The position numbers were made by a program, and so were the translations under genes. Under the pieces are notes generated by a model. That model saw only the letters and a program-made list of their open reading frames with translations, did not search any database and had not been told where the DNA came from. Shown in pieces: positions 1-12,400 of a DNA stretch of 64,000 nt. Source of the DNA: Pyrus communis (lineage: Eukaryota; Streptophyta; Magnoliopsida; Rosales; Rosaceae); NCBI RefSeq assembly GCF_963583255.1, contig NC_084808.1:27236300-27300299 (forward strand), written 5' to 3'. Within the stretch, counting starts at the first letter, position 1. Each line of letters begins with the position of its first letter.

Positions 1-928
1 AGATCCCTTTCTTCAGGTATAATTTTTTTCTTAATTTTGTTTTTAGTTTACTTCCACATTTCTACTAGCAGCACAAGAAGGCATTTTTATCTATTGTGTG
101 ACGAACGTATTCAAATTGAAGATTTAAAACTTATACTGCTTGCATTTGTTCCTGCCTTCATGGGTACTTTCTTGTACATTCCCTCCGCGTAATCTTTCAT
201 TAATATGTAGTGTAAGAATGTGGCATAAATGTGAATGATCCAAATAGATACTGATATGGGCTTATTTTTATGGCTTCTGTATCCAATTGAAGTATCGTGT
301 GGAAGACGGTGCTGAAGATGAAGTGCATCCTGATGTTGACTCTGCTTTGGATGAAGCTCATCCCGAGGTGAACCGTGCTGAAGATGTTCGCCCTGAATCT
401 GAAATTCCTGACGATTATGATCAACACAAGGTAGAAAACCAAGCCGATGAAGTAATTAATAACACTGAAAACATTGATCATGCTCAGGAAGATCCAAAAT
501 GGTGGGACAATGAGTCACAGAACCTTCTGGATTCGCAACAACTTGTGGAAGGGTTGTCTCTGTGTGATGAGCTCCTTCAGAGCCAATCTCCAAATAGGGG
601 TGGGCATGAAAATGGTGAACAAGCACATGTCAAACCCCGTCTTGCTGATTACGCTAAACTAGGACCTGAGGATTTAAAGAAGGATCTAGAGGCGTGCCAA
701 AATATTGTCCTTGATCCTGCTAATATTATGGACCTTGATACACCTCCGGATTTCCGACTCAGCCAGCTGGTAAGCCGTCTTCTCTGCGACTTTCTCTTGC
801 TTGTTGGTGTTGACAATTTTCCTTTTTCTTGCATTTTCCATTGTGCTAACGCATTTCTGGATCGGGCATTGTAGGAATTTGGGTCACAGGAGAGTTTCCT
901 TTCTTGGGGTGGCAAGGTGGCTGACTGA
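1..928 (+). CDS. SOG1: SOG1-type NAC transcription factor, 3' end only
   Basis: SOG1 (NAC008 type) is the plant NAC factor that ATM phosphorylates to switch on DNA-damage genes. Only the C-terminal part is in the window; the NAC DNA-binding domain lies to the left. I read a probable exon end at 1-16, then exons 293-769 and 875-928, joined in phase 0, with stop TGA at 926-928. The peptide has an acidic linker followed by SQ sites in ESQ, DSQ, QSQ, LSQ and GSQ. The spacing of these serines (6, 16, then 6 residues) and a threonine seven residues before the fourth match, as I recall them, the known Arabidopsis SOG1 phosphosites S350, S356, S372, T423, S430 and S436. The protein ends in WGGKVAD. 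The exon boundary at 16 is the least certain part, since the upstream frame cannot be checked. Confidence 0.85.
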
Positions 929-3517
929 ACATGGTTCGGGATTTTTGTGTTGGTTATGGTCAAATGGTGGTAAATATTTTGTAGCTACGTTTTGATTAAA
1001 CTATGCCTTTTGTTAAAGAACTGCTTTTTTGTAACTGTAATTCTCTGATCGTTTGTGTTCAAACATCGATCGAACCTACTCTTTTTGCTCTCTTTTAAGC
1101 ATCAAGCTAAAATGCAGTTATTTTATCTGGTTTGCTTTTGTGTCTTTGGATTCGAAAGCTTGGCATTCGAATTATAACGGATTCAACTGCATAAAACAAG
1201 TGAAAACGGAAAGGCGAGAGACGTGTGGACCATCAAATGATTGAAAACTCGATGCTTTATCAACGCCAAGGAAAACACTGATGAGTTTCACCTCTTGTAA
1301 TCGAATGGGAACAGGTTGGACAATGAAAACATTCATGAACTCTCAGGGCTGCGCAGGTCATGCAAGTTGGCTTTGAAAATAGCTTGAGAGACCACTGGGC
1401 CTAGCCCCGCTGTTGAATTAAGCACTTGGAGGTAAAAGTGCTTGTTGATGAGCAGCATACTTGCTCGTGGGGAATCCAGATGGGACCTAACCTGGAAAAG
1501 CAGCTTCTACTGGTGCCCTTTTAGCATGTTGTAGGGTAAGTGACCTAGTTGGAATAGGGCACGGCACCCCTTTGTTGTATTCGCAAGACCTTGCCTAATG
1601 CTTCCCTCCCTTGGCAAATGCAATTGGTCATCTTTTTCTCTTTGATGCCTTGATGGGGCTAAAAAGTAGACAAAGAGGGCCACAGCACCCTGGCTTTTTT
1701 AGGCTCCAATGAAAGAAAAGAACTGGACAAGGAGCCCCTGAATTTTATATATCTGTCTACATGTTGTGCATGACGTTTTGTCTTTATAACATTATTAAAA
1801 CACGATTTTCTTTAACGTTAACCCTATTTATGTAGGGTTTTTAGATGCAAGATTTAGCAACCTTGTTTTGTTAACAGCCAGCATAACCCAATAAATTTTT
1901 TTTTTCCAAAAAATAAAAAAATACTTATCCTAAATCGTGTATTAATTATACATAAGCAACCACCTTAATGCAAGGAGACACCATGGCCTGTGGGCCATTT
2001 TTTGGAGGATGATTTTCTTCATTTCTAATCTCTCTCCTTTTCTTCCCTCATATTTGAATAGTTACGATTAAACCACGTCAATATCTTATATTAATTTTTT
2101 AATAAATACAAAAAGACAAAAAACAAAACGTGAAAGAACAGCAAAGAATAGGATGAGAACAAGAAGGGAGAATCCTACTCCCATCCTTTTTCCAAGAATC
2201 CCAAATAATGAGAGACAACCCTAGAAAAAAAACATGACTAACTCAAGTCTTAATTCACATGAAGGAGTTGTATATGGTTTTGGGCTATTTCTATAGCAAG
2301 TACTTGTGCTCGTAGTTGGCCTTTTTGAAAAAGCGTGTATATGACTAATAAGCACTTTAAAGTTTATTATCTAAGCAATAATTTTCATTTTTTATGATTG
2401 AAAAGCGTTTTTAATCATTTCAACAGTTGTTTTAAAACATTTTGAACCAAGCTTATAATCATCGGCAAACAAGTTTGGAGAATGTCGCATCATCATGTTA
2501 ATTACATGGATGATGCAACTACATCTTATCCATTAAATACTTGAACGTTGATGTCCATGTAACATTATTGGAGGGAATTGAGGAAGACAAGACACGGGAT
2601 GTGGCATGTGGGGACAACGTGTGGGCCCCCTGTTTGATTAGAATAGAATCTGACGTTATGTTGGTGGGGTTGAAGATTAGGGTGGCGCACGTGGGCATTG
2701 TGAGCCTGCCGTTTTGACCCAATCGCTCTGTGTCAGGCGTGTTTTTTTTATCCAGAGTAGAATTCTCCTTTTTTACTTTGTTTTTTAATTTTTTTTTTAA
2801 TATTTAAACGGTTACGATTAAACAATATTAATATTTTTTTATTAATTTTTATAGACAGATAATGACAAAAGAAAGAATCCTACTCCCCTCACTCACTCAT
2901 TTTTGAGTGACAGGTGAGCTCAAAAGAATAAAAAGGCTTAAAAGCTCCGTCTTTGGAGAAAGATTGTATGCATCGAGAGATTTTACCATCATCGTGTTCC
3001 TAAAACGGCTTTAGACTCACTCCGTCATTTTGACGGGTCTAATTTTAGGGTGTGTAAGAATGATGCTCGTATTAGTGAGAGTGTATAACATGGTCAGTTC
3101 GATCAAAAGAACAAATGTTGAAACCTAATAAAACACGTCTACTATTATAATATGAACACTTTAAAACACATGATAGTGTATGATTGCGTAAAAATACTAC
3201 GAACATAAAACATTACATGGAGGTAAATTTCATAGAGTAAGACGGATAGGTGACAGGCCGACAACAGGAAATTAGGTTGCACATTCAGCTCCTGTACAAC
3301 TGACATTCTGGCCCACCCTTCTCTCTTCTGAAACAGAAAAACACAAAATTATATTAAATCAATCAGAATGCCACGTGTCTGCTCATTATTCATTGCCTGT
3401 ATTATGGAGACAGGTGTCCACATATTACGTGGGGGTGCATTGTATTACTGTAGACTAGAGAGTACGTGTGCTTATTTTTTTTTTACCAAAAGTAGAAGCT
3501 GCCTGGACTTACTTTTA
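929..3517. other. Intergenic: 3' UTR of the SOG1-like gene, degenerate MITEs, no gene seen
   Basis: The first few hundred bases after the stop are probably 3' UTR. The stretch around 1260-1740 is less AT-rich and holds no long frame I recognise. Two AT-rich palindromic pieces (about 2025-2190 and 2754-2888) carry the same core words as the MITE at 50869-51092 (a 'ggttacgattaaacc' type arm, a TTATT-rich loop and flanks ending in CCTACTCCC). About 2340-2460 resembles another common inverted-repeat element. No RNA gene was recognised. Confidence 0.5.
2754..2888. mobile_element. MITE remnant, family A (degenerate copy)
   Basis: The left arm (agtagaattctcc) and right arm (a form of gaatcctactccc) are inverted and enclose the core seen in copies at 5709-5904, 34548-34768 and 50869-51092: a GGTTACGATTAAAC arm followed by a TATTAATTTTT loop. 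A second degenerate copy lies at about 2025-2190. The ends are worn, so the boundaries are approximate. Confidence 0.5.
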
Positions 3518-3696
3518 GGAAAGGGTTCATCTCTGTATCTCTTTCACCAAGTTCATATATTTGGATCATTGAAATTTGATCTAACGGTTATAAACAGGAA
3601 TCCCTTAAAAGTTATAATAACTTTAATCGTTAGATCAAATTTCAATGATCCAAATAGGTAGATTTAGAGAAATGGATCAAAAAAGGATGCCTTTCC
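3518..3696. mobile_element. Palindromic MITE, family B, with 9-bp target duplication
   Basis: This 179-bp element is nearly one long inverted repeat. The left end starts GGAAAGGGTTCATC and the right end is the inverted form. The centre reads AAATTTGATCTAACGG, then a short spacer, then the complement. It is flanked on both sides by TTACTTTTA (3509-3517 and 3697-3705), a perfect 9-bp repeat. Nine-base duplications are typical of Mutator-like transposons, so I class it as a Mutator-like MITE. Sister copies lie at 21730-21919 and 39283-39476. Confidence 0.85.
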
Positions 3697-3705
3697 TTAC
3701 TTTTA

Positions 3706-4790
3706 GCCCCTTCCCTTCTTCTCCCTTCAAAAGTTAAGAAGAGACAAAAGGGAATACTATTGGGGGTAGGCCCATTACGACCGTACACGTGGCACACGTG
3801 AACTTGAGTTGGATCCAATAATTGAACTGGCCCACAAAGAGAGGGAAGGGAGCTTTTGAGTTTGGGTTTTGGACCCAAACGTCAAAAAAGCTGGTTTCCC
3901 ACAAGGCCATGTTTGGAAGCTCACTGAAATAATGGCTTATTGGAAGAGAAAGCTTAGGTGGAGCTGATTTTTGAGGAGCAGCTGGTGCTTGTTTGGTTGA
4001 AGACAAGAAGATCATAACAAGAGCTTATGATATTATAGTGATTAGTTATGGGCCAACTGCAATTGTTTCTTTAATTAATCATTGGCCTTCCAAAACAACC
4101 ATATAGAAAAGGAATTATGACAAAGGGATTAAGGCTTAAGCGATTATTTTAAGGTTCAATTTTTGTCATCAAGTGTACTTAACCGACTTGGTCAAAGTAC
4201 TAATCATGAATTTTGATGCTTCTACCTTATGCCTAAAGCACTTTTTGGACATGAAAATCTAAAAAAGCAAAAATAATTTGGGATACTGAAAAAAGAACAG
4301 TTTGAATCTAATCTTCACTTAACATTTGACCAGATGAACTTCAAAATTTACGATTTTGTAGATCCTATATTATTGTCACCAATGTTTCTGTTCACCCAAT
4401 TTCATTGGGTCATAATTGTTCTTTTTAATCAAGATTAGGGAACATAACAAAGCCATTTGAAAAGGGAAGAAAACTTTGAGAACTCCGCATCACTTCTTTG
4501 GAACTGAAATAGGACAAAGAAAATAAGAACATCATCAAGGTTGTAGTTGCTCTAAAGAGATCTTCACTGATCGTGTACATCTGGTGATACAACAGATTCG
4601 CTCAAAGTATAACCTTACATGGAATTCTTTGGTAATTGAAACTTTAAACCCTTTTTCCTTTTTCAATCTTTATACTTGGAAATCCCTTCCAAATTGTAAC
4701 AAACTGAAACGATATTGTTATATGAGAAGAACAATGAAATATTAAGAACTCTAGCTTGTTATATCATATAAAAGTTTATATATTTAGGCT
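3706..4790. other. Intergenic, AT-rich, no gene recognised
   Basis: A minus-strand open frame at about 3734-4015 has no domain I recognise and low-complexity composition, so I treat it as chance. The remainder is AT-rich and contains the putative 3' UTR of the DVL gene toward 4790-4996. Confidence 0.4.
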
Positions 4791-4996
4791 ATTCCGATGT
4801 ACATATCTAAGCCCCATAAGGCCAAATTAACCCCATACAAAATTTTGTCTTCAACTCTCCTAAAAACATTCGCTGGCTATTTACAACTCCACCAAGAAGA
4901 TAAAAGATCGATGATAGAAGAAGAAGAAAAAGAGGACAATTAAGAAGAAATTAAAAAGAAAAACCAAAATCTTCCTTTCCCCATGTCATCATGTTT

Positions 4997-5149
4997 TCAA
5001 TCATGCCAACAGAGGAGCATGACGACACACCTCCTGATGATGTAAAGCCTGGCTCTTTGCTGTCGCAGGACCCCTCCGAGTCCTTTGCTTGACGACGAAG
5101 ACAGCCTTCTCTTGCTGCCTGCCATGCTGCCAGAGCTGCCAATCTTCAT
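4997..5149 (-). CDS. DVL/ROTUNDIFOLIA (RTFL) small peptide, 50 aa
   Basis: DVL/RTFL peptides are plant-specific, membrane-associated small proteins that restrain polar cell proliferation; overexpression of ROT4 or DVL1 gives short, rounded organs. The frame starts at the first ATG after the leader (5149) and ends with TGA at 4997-4999. The N-terminal half is basic and serine-rich (KRRLSSSSS). The C-terminal half carries the family signature [19 protein letters not shown], which ends the protein, as in DVL1 (which I recall ending LLCSHD). A longer 63-codon frame (4951-5142) overlaps it in another phase, but its product resembles nothing known. A TATA box sits about 145 bp upstream and the leader has no earlier ATG. 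I did not assign a family number. Confidence 0.92.
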   Translation of the reverse strand: MKIGSSGSMAGSKRRLSSSSSKGLGGVLRQQRARLYIIRRCVVMLLCWHD

Positions 5150-5293
5150 ATTTCAGAGAAGTAGGGTTTTCTTTCTTTCTTTCTGTCTTCTGACTGCAGT
5201 GAGCGAGTGAGTGTATGTGTTTCTTCTGCAGGTGATGAGCTTTGAGAGATTGTGTGAGTTGGGTTTGAAAGTGCAGAGGCCAGAGGAGGGGTT

Positions 5294-5300
5294 CTTATAG
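5294..5300 (-). promoter_or_regulatory. Candidate TATA box of the DVL gene
   Basis: On the minus strand the sequence reads CTATAAG, about 145 bp before the DVL start codon. The stretch between is CT/CA-rich, typical of a plant 5' leader, and includes a GAAA microsatellite near 5160-5180. No ATG lies between TATA and start. Confidence 0.6.
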
Positions 5301-5708
5301 CGGGAGGGAGGACCAGATGAGGAGAAATGTGGGTGTGGTCCTTGATCCACATTGGTCTTAAAAATGAGCCGAAGGATGGGGCAGTGCGCCCCAAACCCAC
5401 TAGACAAACACCCACAAGTGGGCCCCACTGCCCTCCATCACTATTTTGAGAGTGATTTTTTAATATGCTAGAACTCAGTTCGGTACATCAATTATAATAC
5501 TATACTTGGTTGAAAACTTTTAAAAAAGAATTCCAATCAATTATATTATGAAAATTGGTATACCAAACTTTGTTTCCGGCAAAATAAAAAATTTATCCAA
5601 ACTACTTTGAAATCCCTTACCTTACCTTACATCAGCAAAACACATTAACACAAAATGATAAAAAAAAAAATCCAAGCAAGCACTCTATCTCTCTCTCACA
5701 ATGTAATG

Positions 5709-5904
5709 GGAGGCAGATTCCCTGCCCTCCCACTTCCCGTGCCCTCCTGTTTGTGTGGTTACGGTTAAACCACGTCAACATTTTAAATTAGTATTTCTTT
5801 TTGTCTTATTATCTCTATAAAAAATATATATAAAATGTTAATATAACTTACCATGATCACACAAAACAAAAAAAGAAAAATGGGAGAGCAGAGAATCAGC
5901 CTCC
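5709..5904. mobile_element. Palindromic MITE, family A
   Basis: The left end GGAGGCAGATTCCCTGCC and the inverted right end near 5904 enclose the family A core: a GGTTACGGTTAAACCACGTC arm, a TTATTATCTCTATA loop and a degenerate complementary arm. The copy at 50869-51092 is the best preserved. The element sits between the DVL gene and its upstream neighbour region. Confidence 0.75.
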
Positions 5905-7721
5905 AATATTGCTACGCCACATTGGTCTAGCAAGCACTCTGTCTCTCTCACATCACATGTAATATTGCTACGCTACATTGGTCTAAAATGGACTATACAT
6001 CATATACGTGTGTGAAGTAGGCATTACCCACCAGCATAATGGGTCGGCCACTACTCACCATAGGGTTGCAAGTTTTTTGGTTGGTTCTGAGTTGCCCTCT
6101 AATTTTGTAAATAATGAGGTACGGGATACACACACCAATTTAAGAAAAATATCTGAATCTTTACACGCATGAATTCAGTTTTCATTTTAGACGAACTGAC
6201 ATATGTGTGTACACAATTTTTTTCCTTAATCGTGTGCTTTCAATAAGTCACTTTTGTATATAAGCAAGTCTGTATGGAATAAGTATCCCAACCTAATTTT
6301 CTCCTATATTTTTAGTGCTTTCCTTTGTTGTCTTCTTTTTAAGTGTTGGATCCACCTAAACATGCAATAAGATTAGGAGGGGATAGGTTGAATCCTACGC
6401 AAGAATCCACGTTTATTAATCAACTAACTTTTGGTTAGGATGCATGATTAGTGGCTTCATCATCTTTTTATCATCAGACAGGCTTATTATTTATAGCAAA
6501 ACCATTCATGTAGGGACAAGACAACGGCTTTGATAGCAATGTTAGACTTTCCTGTACCATGCTCCGGTAATTACTGCATACTTTAGGTCACCGCTGAGTC
6601 ACTGCCCCCGTAACAGAAATACGAATGATGTAAGATTAGGGTTACGTTTAGTGAAGTGGGGCTTAATTTTCTCAAAACACGGTTCATTTTTTCCTGCTTG
6701 GCTTTTTCTTTTAGAATTATTAGTTAAAGGGAAGGAGTTGAATTTGCTGAGTCATGATATTTGTATATATGCAGAGTAGGACAACATGGCATGCAGTTGT
6801 AGATGGCGATAAGAGAGTAAGATTGGCATGAGAAATTCTTGGGTAGAGCTACCGCGCCATGTCCATCCGCCTGTCTAAGTCGCACACAAAGTGAGCTTGC
6901 ATTTGGTGCTACCAACATGAGTTTGTGTGAGACTCGAATGCAAGGAGTTCTGTTGTGTGCATTTTTGCTAGACGGGTGGCATGGTCGACAGCCATACTCA
7001 AGAACTTCTCGATTTGCAGAGCCTTGCACTTTAAGGAGGCGGAAATTAGTTTTTGGGTGGACAATGTGACAGACATAGTTTGTCTCTGGGTGCGAAATGA
7101 GACGGTAGGAATATATGAAAAGGACAACCAAATATTATGATGATTACGAGAGCCTGCTTGGAAGGCATTTCGGACACTGCTGCTGATTACCTCGCTTTAT
7201 GAATTTAATTATTATGCTTCGGTGCTGCACCAGAAGCAAAGCAAAGAAAACCACTTGCTTCGTCTCGTGCTCCTCCCATTTCTCTGAGGAGACCAGCTTC
7301 CAATAACCCTCAATTCTAATAAGCAAATTTTATCCATTATTCTATTCTGTATTTGAGCAATTTTAAGCTGTATATCGAATCAGGCAATGGCACTCTCAAG
7401 TGGTTTCTTAGTTTCTTCCATCCTGTTCATACTTTTGTACATTTGTGCATGTTAGGTATGTACTATGTCATATGCAATACATTGAGCTTCGTTATTTGTA
7501 TCATCTCAACAAACAATTCAATGTAATTTAACCGCAAGTTCATTTTTTTCAAAAATAACACACTACATAATCAATAAAGATACTAAAGATAGTACATAAT
7601 CCACAGCTAGTTTATTCTACCTTTTTTTCACCGAATTTTCTACGTAATTTTCAATGTCACAAGTACATATGTTCATACACACAATGTCAGCGTGCACCCT
7701 CACAATTTTACTTGGTAGATC

Positions 7722-7759
<38 letters not shown>

Positions 7760-8147
7760 AGAATACTTGGCAGAGACTCTAGGTACCGTAGAGTATTATA
7801 TACAAAACTTTGGGAACTCAAATAATACCCCCAGAATAGAGCTAGAAAATGGTGCTGATTAAATTAATTTGAATTCAATTAATATAATCTGAGAGCGATA
7901 TATCCAAAGTGTCCCATGTATAGTTTTGAAGCTTGTGTCTCTCATGTTATGTTTGTTGTTCCAAATTAACAACGAGGTCAAGGTCAGAGTTGCACGTGAA
8001 CTTCTCGTGATTTACAATGCCATTGCCTGCAATTGACTCAACACATATATATTTTTAATTTCATATTATCTCTGATCTAAGTAGCCTCAAATATATATAT
8101 ATATATAGGAAACCCTTAAGGAAATGGATCCCTATTTTTTTTTTTAT

Positions 8148-8457
8148 ATAAAAATGGAGATGAGTTGTGGAGTTTACACCACATCAAATCGATCCGAACC
8201 ATCTATTTTTTAAGTTGCACCTCATAGATCATTCTTGCAAAATATTAGCCAAATTGAAAATGTTTAATACATCTAATTGAATTTAAAGAAATTAACGGAT
8301 ATTTTGTTATATAATAAACAATGAAATTTTATCTTGATAATGAAATAGACAAATGGTTTCGGATTGAATATGAAACGAGACTTACAAAATAGACGGTTCA
8401 AATCGTTAAAGTTCGATGTGAAGGGGGCCCACACCTAATCCTCATTTTTTTTTCAAA
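8148..8457. mobile_element. Palindromic MITE, about 310 bp, single copy here
   Basis: The left arm (from AAAATGGAGATGAGTTGTGG through an 'ACCATCTATTTTTTAAG' segment) is matched, inverted, by the right arm (a 'CTTACAAAATAGACGGTTC' segment through CCTCATTTTTTT). The centre is AT-rich and non-coding. I found no clear target duplication. Boundaries are approximate. Confidence 0.6.
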
Positions 8458-8476
8458 AAATGGAATCTTTTTGCAT

Positions 8477-8480
<4 letters not shown>

Positions 8481-8507
<27 letters not shown>

Positions 8508-8508
8508 T
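8481..8508. repeat. GT microsatellite
   Basis: About 14 uninterrupted GT units directly follow the MITE at 8148-8457. Nothing functional is suggested. Confidence 0.95.
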
Positions 8509-9473
8509 CTCGGTGCTTGTCTTATAAGCAACTTGAATTCCTTAATTCCAGCATGCAAGTATCTGATGTGCTTCCTTACCACTTTCCCTGCAAATTCAAG
8601 GGTAACGGACCTAATTAGCTAGCATTTGCGTTATGCCTTGTATGTATGGAGTTCAAACGTGCATGTGACAAACATCTGTGTTTTTGGTGGAATGTACGGA
8701 ATTGAGCAGCAAACTACAGACTACAGTCGTATTCTTACATGCATATATCGGATTTTGGGTTTTGGCAGGCTTTGCTTCGAAGGAAGCTTTTCGTAATTTG
8801 AATGAATAATTAGCCACGTTCTTGAATTACGCGTGGTTTTCCTAAATAATCAATGATTATGTTCTCGCACTTTGCATGATCGTTGACCGCGTAGCCCCAG
8901 CATGGCAGCATGGTATGATCATGAGCAGTGCTGGTTTATGACAAATACATGATAAGATTACGTTCTTAGTTTATCAACATTGGACGAAATGGGGTCCAAA
9001 GAGGAGGATTTGAAGGTTTATCGAGTTTTTTCGCTAAACTCATTGCATTACGAATTCAAACATTTTCAAAAGAAAATATTATTACAGGCTCACGACCTTG
9101 CATGTTTTTGATTTTTGAAATGTGAAATTTGAACTCGAATGCAAGAAGATTGACACACTACCCTAGCCAGCCAGCATAAACTCACGTATATGTTTTTCCC
9201 GTGTTTTGGAAGGACAGAATGCTTGCTTGCAGTTGAAGTTAATGGAGGACTCTGCAACTGCACAGTGAAAGTCCTAAATGACAGAAACCACTGTTCAAAG
9301 TATAAATATTTGGTAATGCCGTTTGGTTCAAGGTACAAATATGTTTGTATTAGATTCCAGCTAATCCTTTCATGTTTAAACATAATTCTATATCACCAAA
9401 GTTGGTCAATTCAGATTACTACACACAATTTACAGAAAAGGAAAAAAGGTATATTCTTTTTCACAAACTTGAA

Positions 9474-12400
9474 TCAATCCCCTCTTGGGATCCACCTGCT
9501 CCACCAGAGACTCTTCCGACGGCTGTTGATCTCATCCATGCTCTCGTTCAACGTCTTCACAATCTTCCTCTGCAGCCGAAGAGCTGAAGCCAAAGCATTC
9601 CTTCCCAGTGCACTTGCCTTCTTCTTACTAGTAGGATCCAATTCCTGCACATTATATAGAAGTGTAACTCCTGAAAAGATTACAACTTTAATGATTTCCG
9701 AATGGATGGTGATTTTTCACACTCCTACATTCTCATTCTGCACTCCTCTTGTTTATGTCCATTGATTCTCCTTTGATTTGTTCAACTCAAAGGCTAGGAA
9801 CAAAGGGAGGAGTGCTGAGGAGAAAATGGGTGTGCGAAAAGCATTTCCTAAGTTCAGGTACAAACTTTAAGGTCCTGGAGCTCAGCTTCTGTGAAGCCAC
9901 CATCCTGCGTGGTTCCTGATCGTGCCATTAGCCTAATAATCCATTTGGCAGCCTCCCCATAATCTTGTTGTGTATATCGAAACACTTGCAACCTCAGGTT
10001 CTGCATCAAGGACAGAGCCAACAGTCCTTCCTTGTCAAAGTAGGGATACGCTAAGGCTGTTTTCGCACTGATTCTTTGTCTCGCTTTGTACCGAACCATT
10101 GATGTCAGGAGCTCCCATCCAATGCCACCATCCAAATCCAACAACTCAAAACCTCTTCGTAGATCAGCACTAGCTCGGGGCTCGGCGGCTTTTCTCCACG
10201 CAACCAAGTCATAATCGCACCTTTTTAGCTGACGGTTGAATTGTATTAGGCTGTTGTCACTGCGTAATGATGGGACGGCCTGTACGAAGAAGTTGAAAGA
10301 GTATTGAGTGAATCATTTAGTATACCAACAATAGCTATATTCCGCAGGTTATGTCACTCACCATTTGTAGGAATATGAGACCGGCACTGTAGATATCAAA
10401 TCTATCCGGTAAATTCATCTGTTCAAGACCATATAATTAAAACCATTAAATCAATTTATCTGCCTGAGAAAGTAAGTTAGCAATAATAAAATTTGAGATG
10501 ATATAATAATTAATATTTTCACCTGCCAGAGAACTGGGGAAAGTGCTGTTGCCACAGGAGCAGAAGGTGCAGATGGCGTTTGTGTGCTCATGATGTATTG
10601 CTCTGGTGCAGCATATCTGAAACGGAAAAGACCCAAACGACATCATGAATGCCTACAACAAATTGAGTGAGATGCTATAAGAAGTGAACCTTGCTATTAA
10701 TCAAACATGCAAATTACCAATATTTATTTTAAAAGACATTTATTCCGAGATCAGATATCGCATATTTGATCAGTACTTACGTCTCATGTATTATTCACTT
10801 CACAAAGTGCAGGGTTTTTGTTGAGATTTTAGTCCCTTGGATGTCAAGTAAACGTACATTAGCTTGGTGAAGCTGATATTTTTTTTAAGGCTTTGTTCCT
10901 CTGATGCAGGATTTTAGATTCATGAGTTCATCATGCCTTTTTGTAGCAATTAGCGAGTACGCTACTTAGACTACTTAGCTGGAAAGATACCTTGGATCCA
11001 AAAGAAACTCCTTTGGGATGTAGTTGATGCCGACTCGCAAGTCTGCTGCAGCTCCAAGATCAATGATCTTGAATATACGAGAGCCTGCACATTGTTAAAA
11101 CGAGAATAGGAAACCTTCAAATATGAGAACAGTTGAGATTTGCTGGTTCTTTATCGATTTATGTACAGCATGCTGATAAGTATTAGTACCTTCAGAGAAA
11201 ATAACATTCTGTGGCTTTATGTCCCTATGCACAATCCCAGTTGAATGAAGACCATCCAGTGCGAATAAGAGCTGTCTCATTATCGTTTGTATGATTCTGT
11301 TTTCCCTTTCCAAACCCTTCGGCAAGTCCTGAACCTTTCCAAGAATCATTGTTTCTACCTGACATTTGTGTGGCATGTTTCAGGAAAGAATTTATTGGAA
11401 ATTCGATAAGCCAATGGACGGATCAAGGTTTGGATATTATAGTTGAAACTACAAAATCATCAAACAGTTTCAGAGAACAACGGTTTATGAACATGTAAAG
11501 GCTTATGGGAGAAAGTACCAACATTGTACGGAAACTCTTTACTTTGCATCAAATCATAAAGAGTGGCCTCCCCTTCAAACCGCCATATAAGCCAATATTC
11601 AGGTCCTTTCTTTGCAGAAGAACTCTGCAACCAGACTCGTCACAATTAATAATTCCTACGACGGAAACTAGAATGTGCAATGGAATGAACTATCAAAGTA
11701 AAATTCCAATATAATGATACCCTGAAATCACATGGTACTAGTAGGCATTATAGATCAACACCTCAAGAAAGCCGTACAAAAAATCAGCACAGCTGTTCGC
11801 ACACGCCCTTCGCACACGCTCGTTCATCCAAATCTCCACCGCGCCGTATTCAGTAGCCTTTTTCAACACCAAGTCGCCTTCTTTCTAGCGATAACCAAAA
11901 ACAACACATTAGTACATCACATTCATTCCCATAAGATTTACAATCTCCGATACAACTGGCTCAAAGACATTATCTCCAATCTCCGAATCAACCAAAATTA
12001 TAATTACTGTATTACCTTGGAAGAAGACTTCTTGTTAGCCAACGAAACTTTGTAAACAACTCCAAAAGCACCTTCCCCCAACTTTTTCCCCAAAACAAAA
12101 TCATCCTGTGAACCCACAAAAATCAACACAAAACACACTTCAGATTTCCAATCAAAATCCAAAATTTAAACAGAAATAAACTAAAAGTTTTACCTTTTTG
12201 TAAGTGGGTCTGAAGAGCCTCTCAATAAAAGCAAGCACAAACATGTCAAAGAACCCCGGAGCCACGCCGGGGGTGGCCCAGAGATACGACAGGGCGCCCA
12301 GAGCCAGAACAGCACCCGGGGCCGTGAGCGTCAAGCCATCGGATTTGGGAAGAGTGCTTCTGTATATGATGTCGCCGCACTCCATCACCGTGCACGGCAG

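Larger units (their letters stand above)
5305..9473. other. Intergenic: MITEs and microsatellites, no gene seen
   Basis: Besides the elements listed separately (5709-5904, 8148-8457), this stretch holds a poly-T run at about 7726-7754 and a GT repeat at 8481-8508. Overlapping open frames on both strands at 6724-7140 show no family signature; their mutual overlap suggests chance. AT-rich sequence fills the rest. Confidence 0.4.

Noticed and set aside
3642..4015. Minus-strand frames of 78 and 93 codons
   Set aside because: Low-complexity composition, partly within MITE-like sequence, and no recognisable motif.
4951..5142. 63-codon minus-strand frame as the gene at this site
   Set aside because: It overlaps the DVL frame in another phase and its product resembles no family, while the DVL frame has the full signature.
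6724..7140. 135-codon minus frame and overlapping plus frames
   Set aside because: Frames on both strands overlap, no domain or transit signal is visible, and no splice-consistent extension was found.
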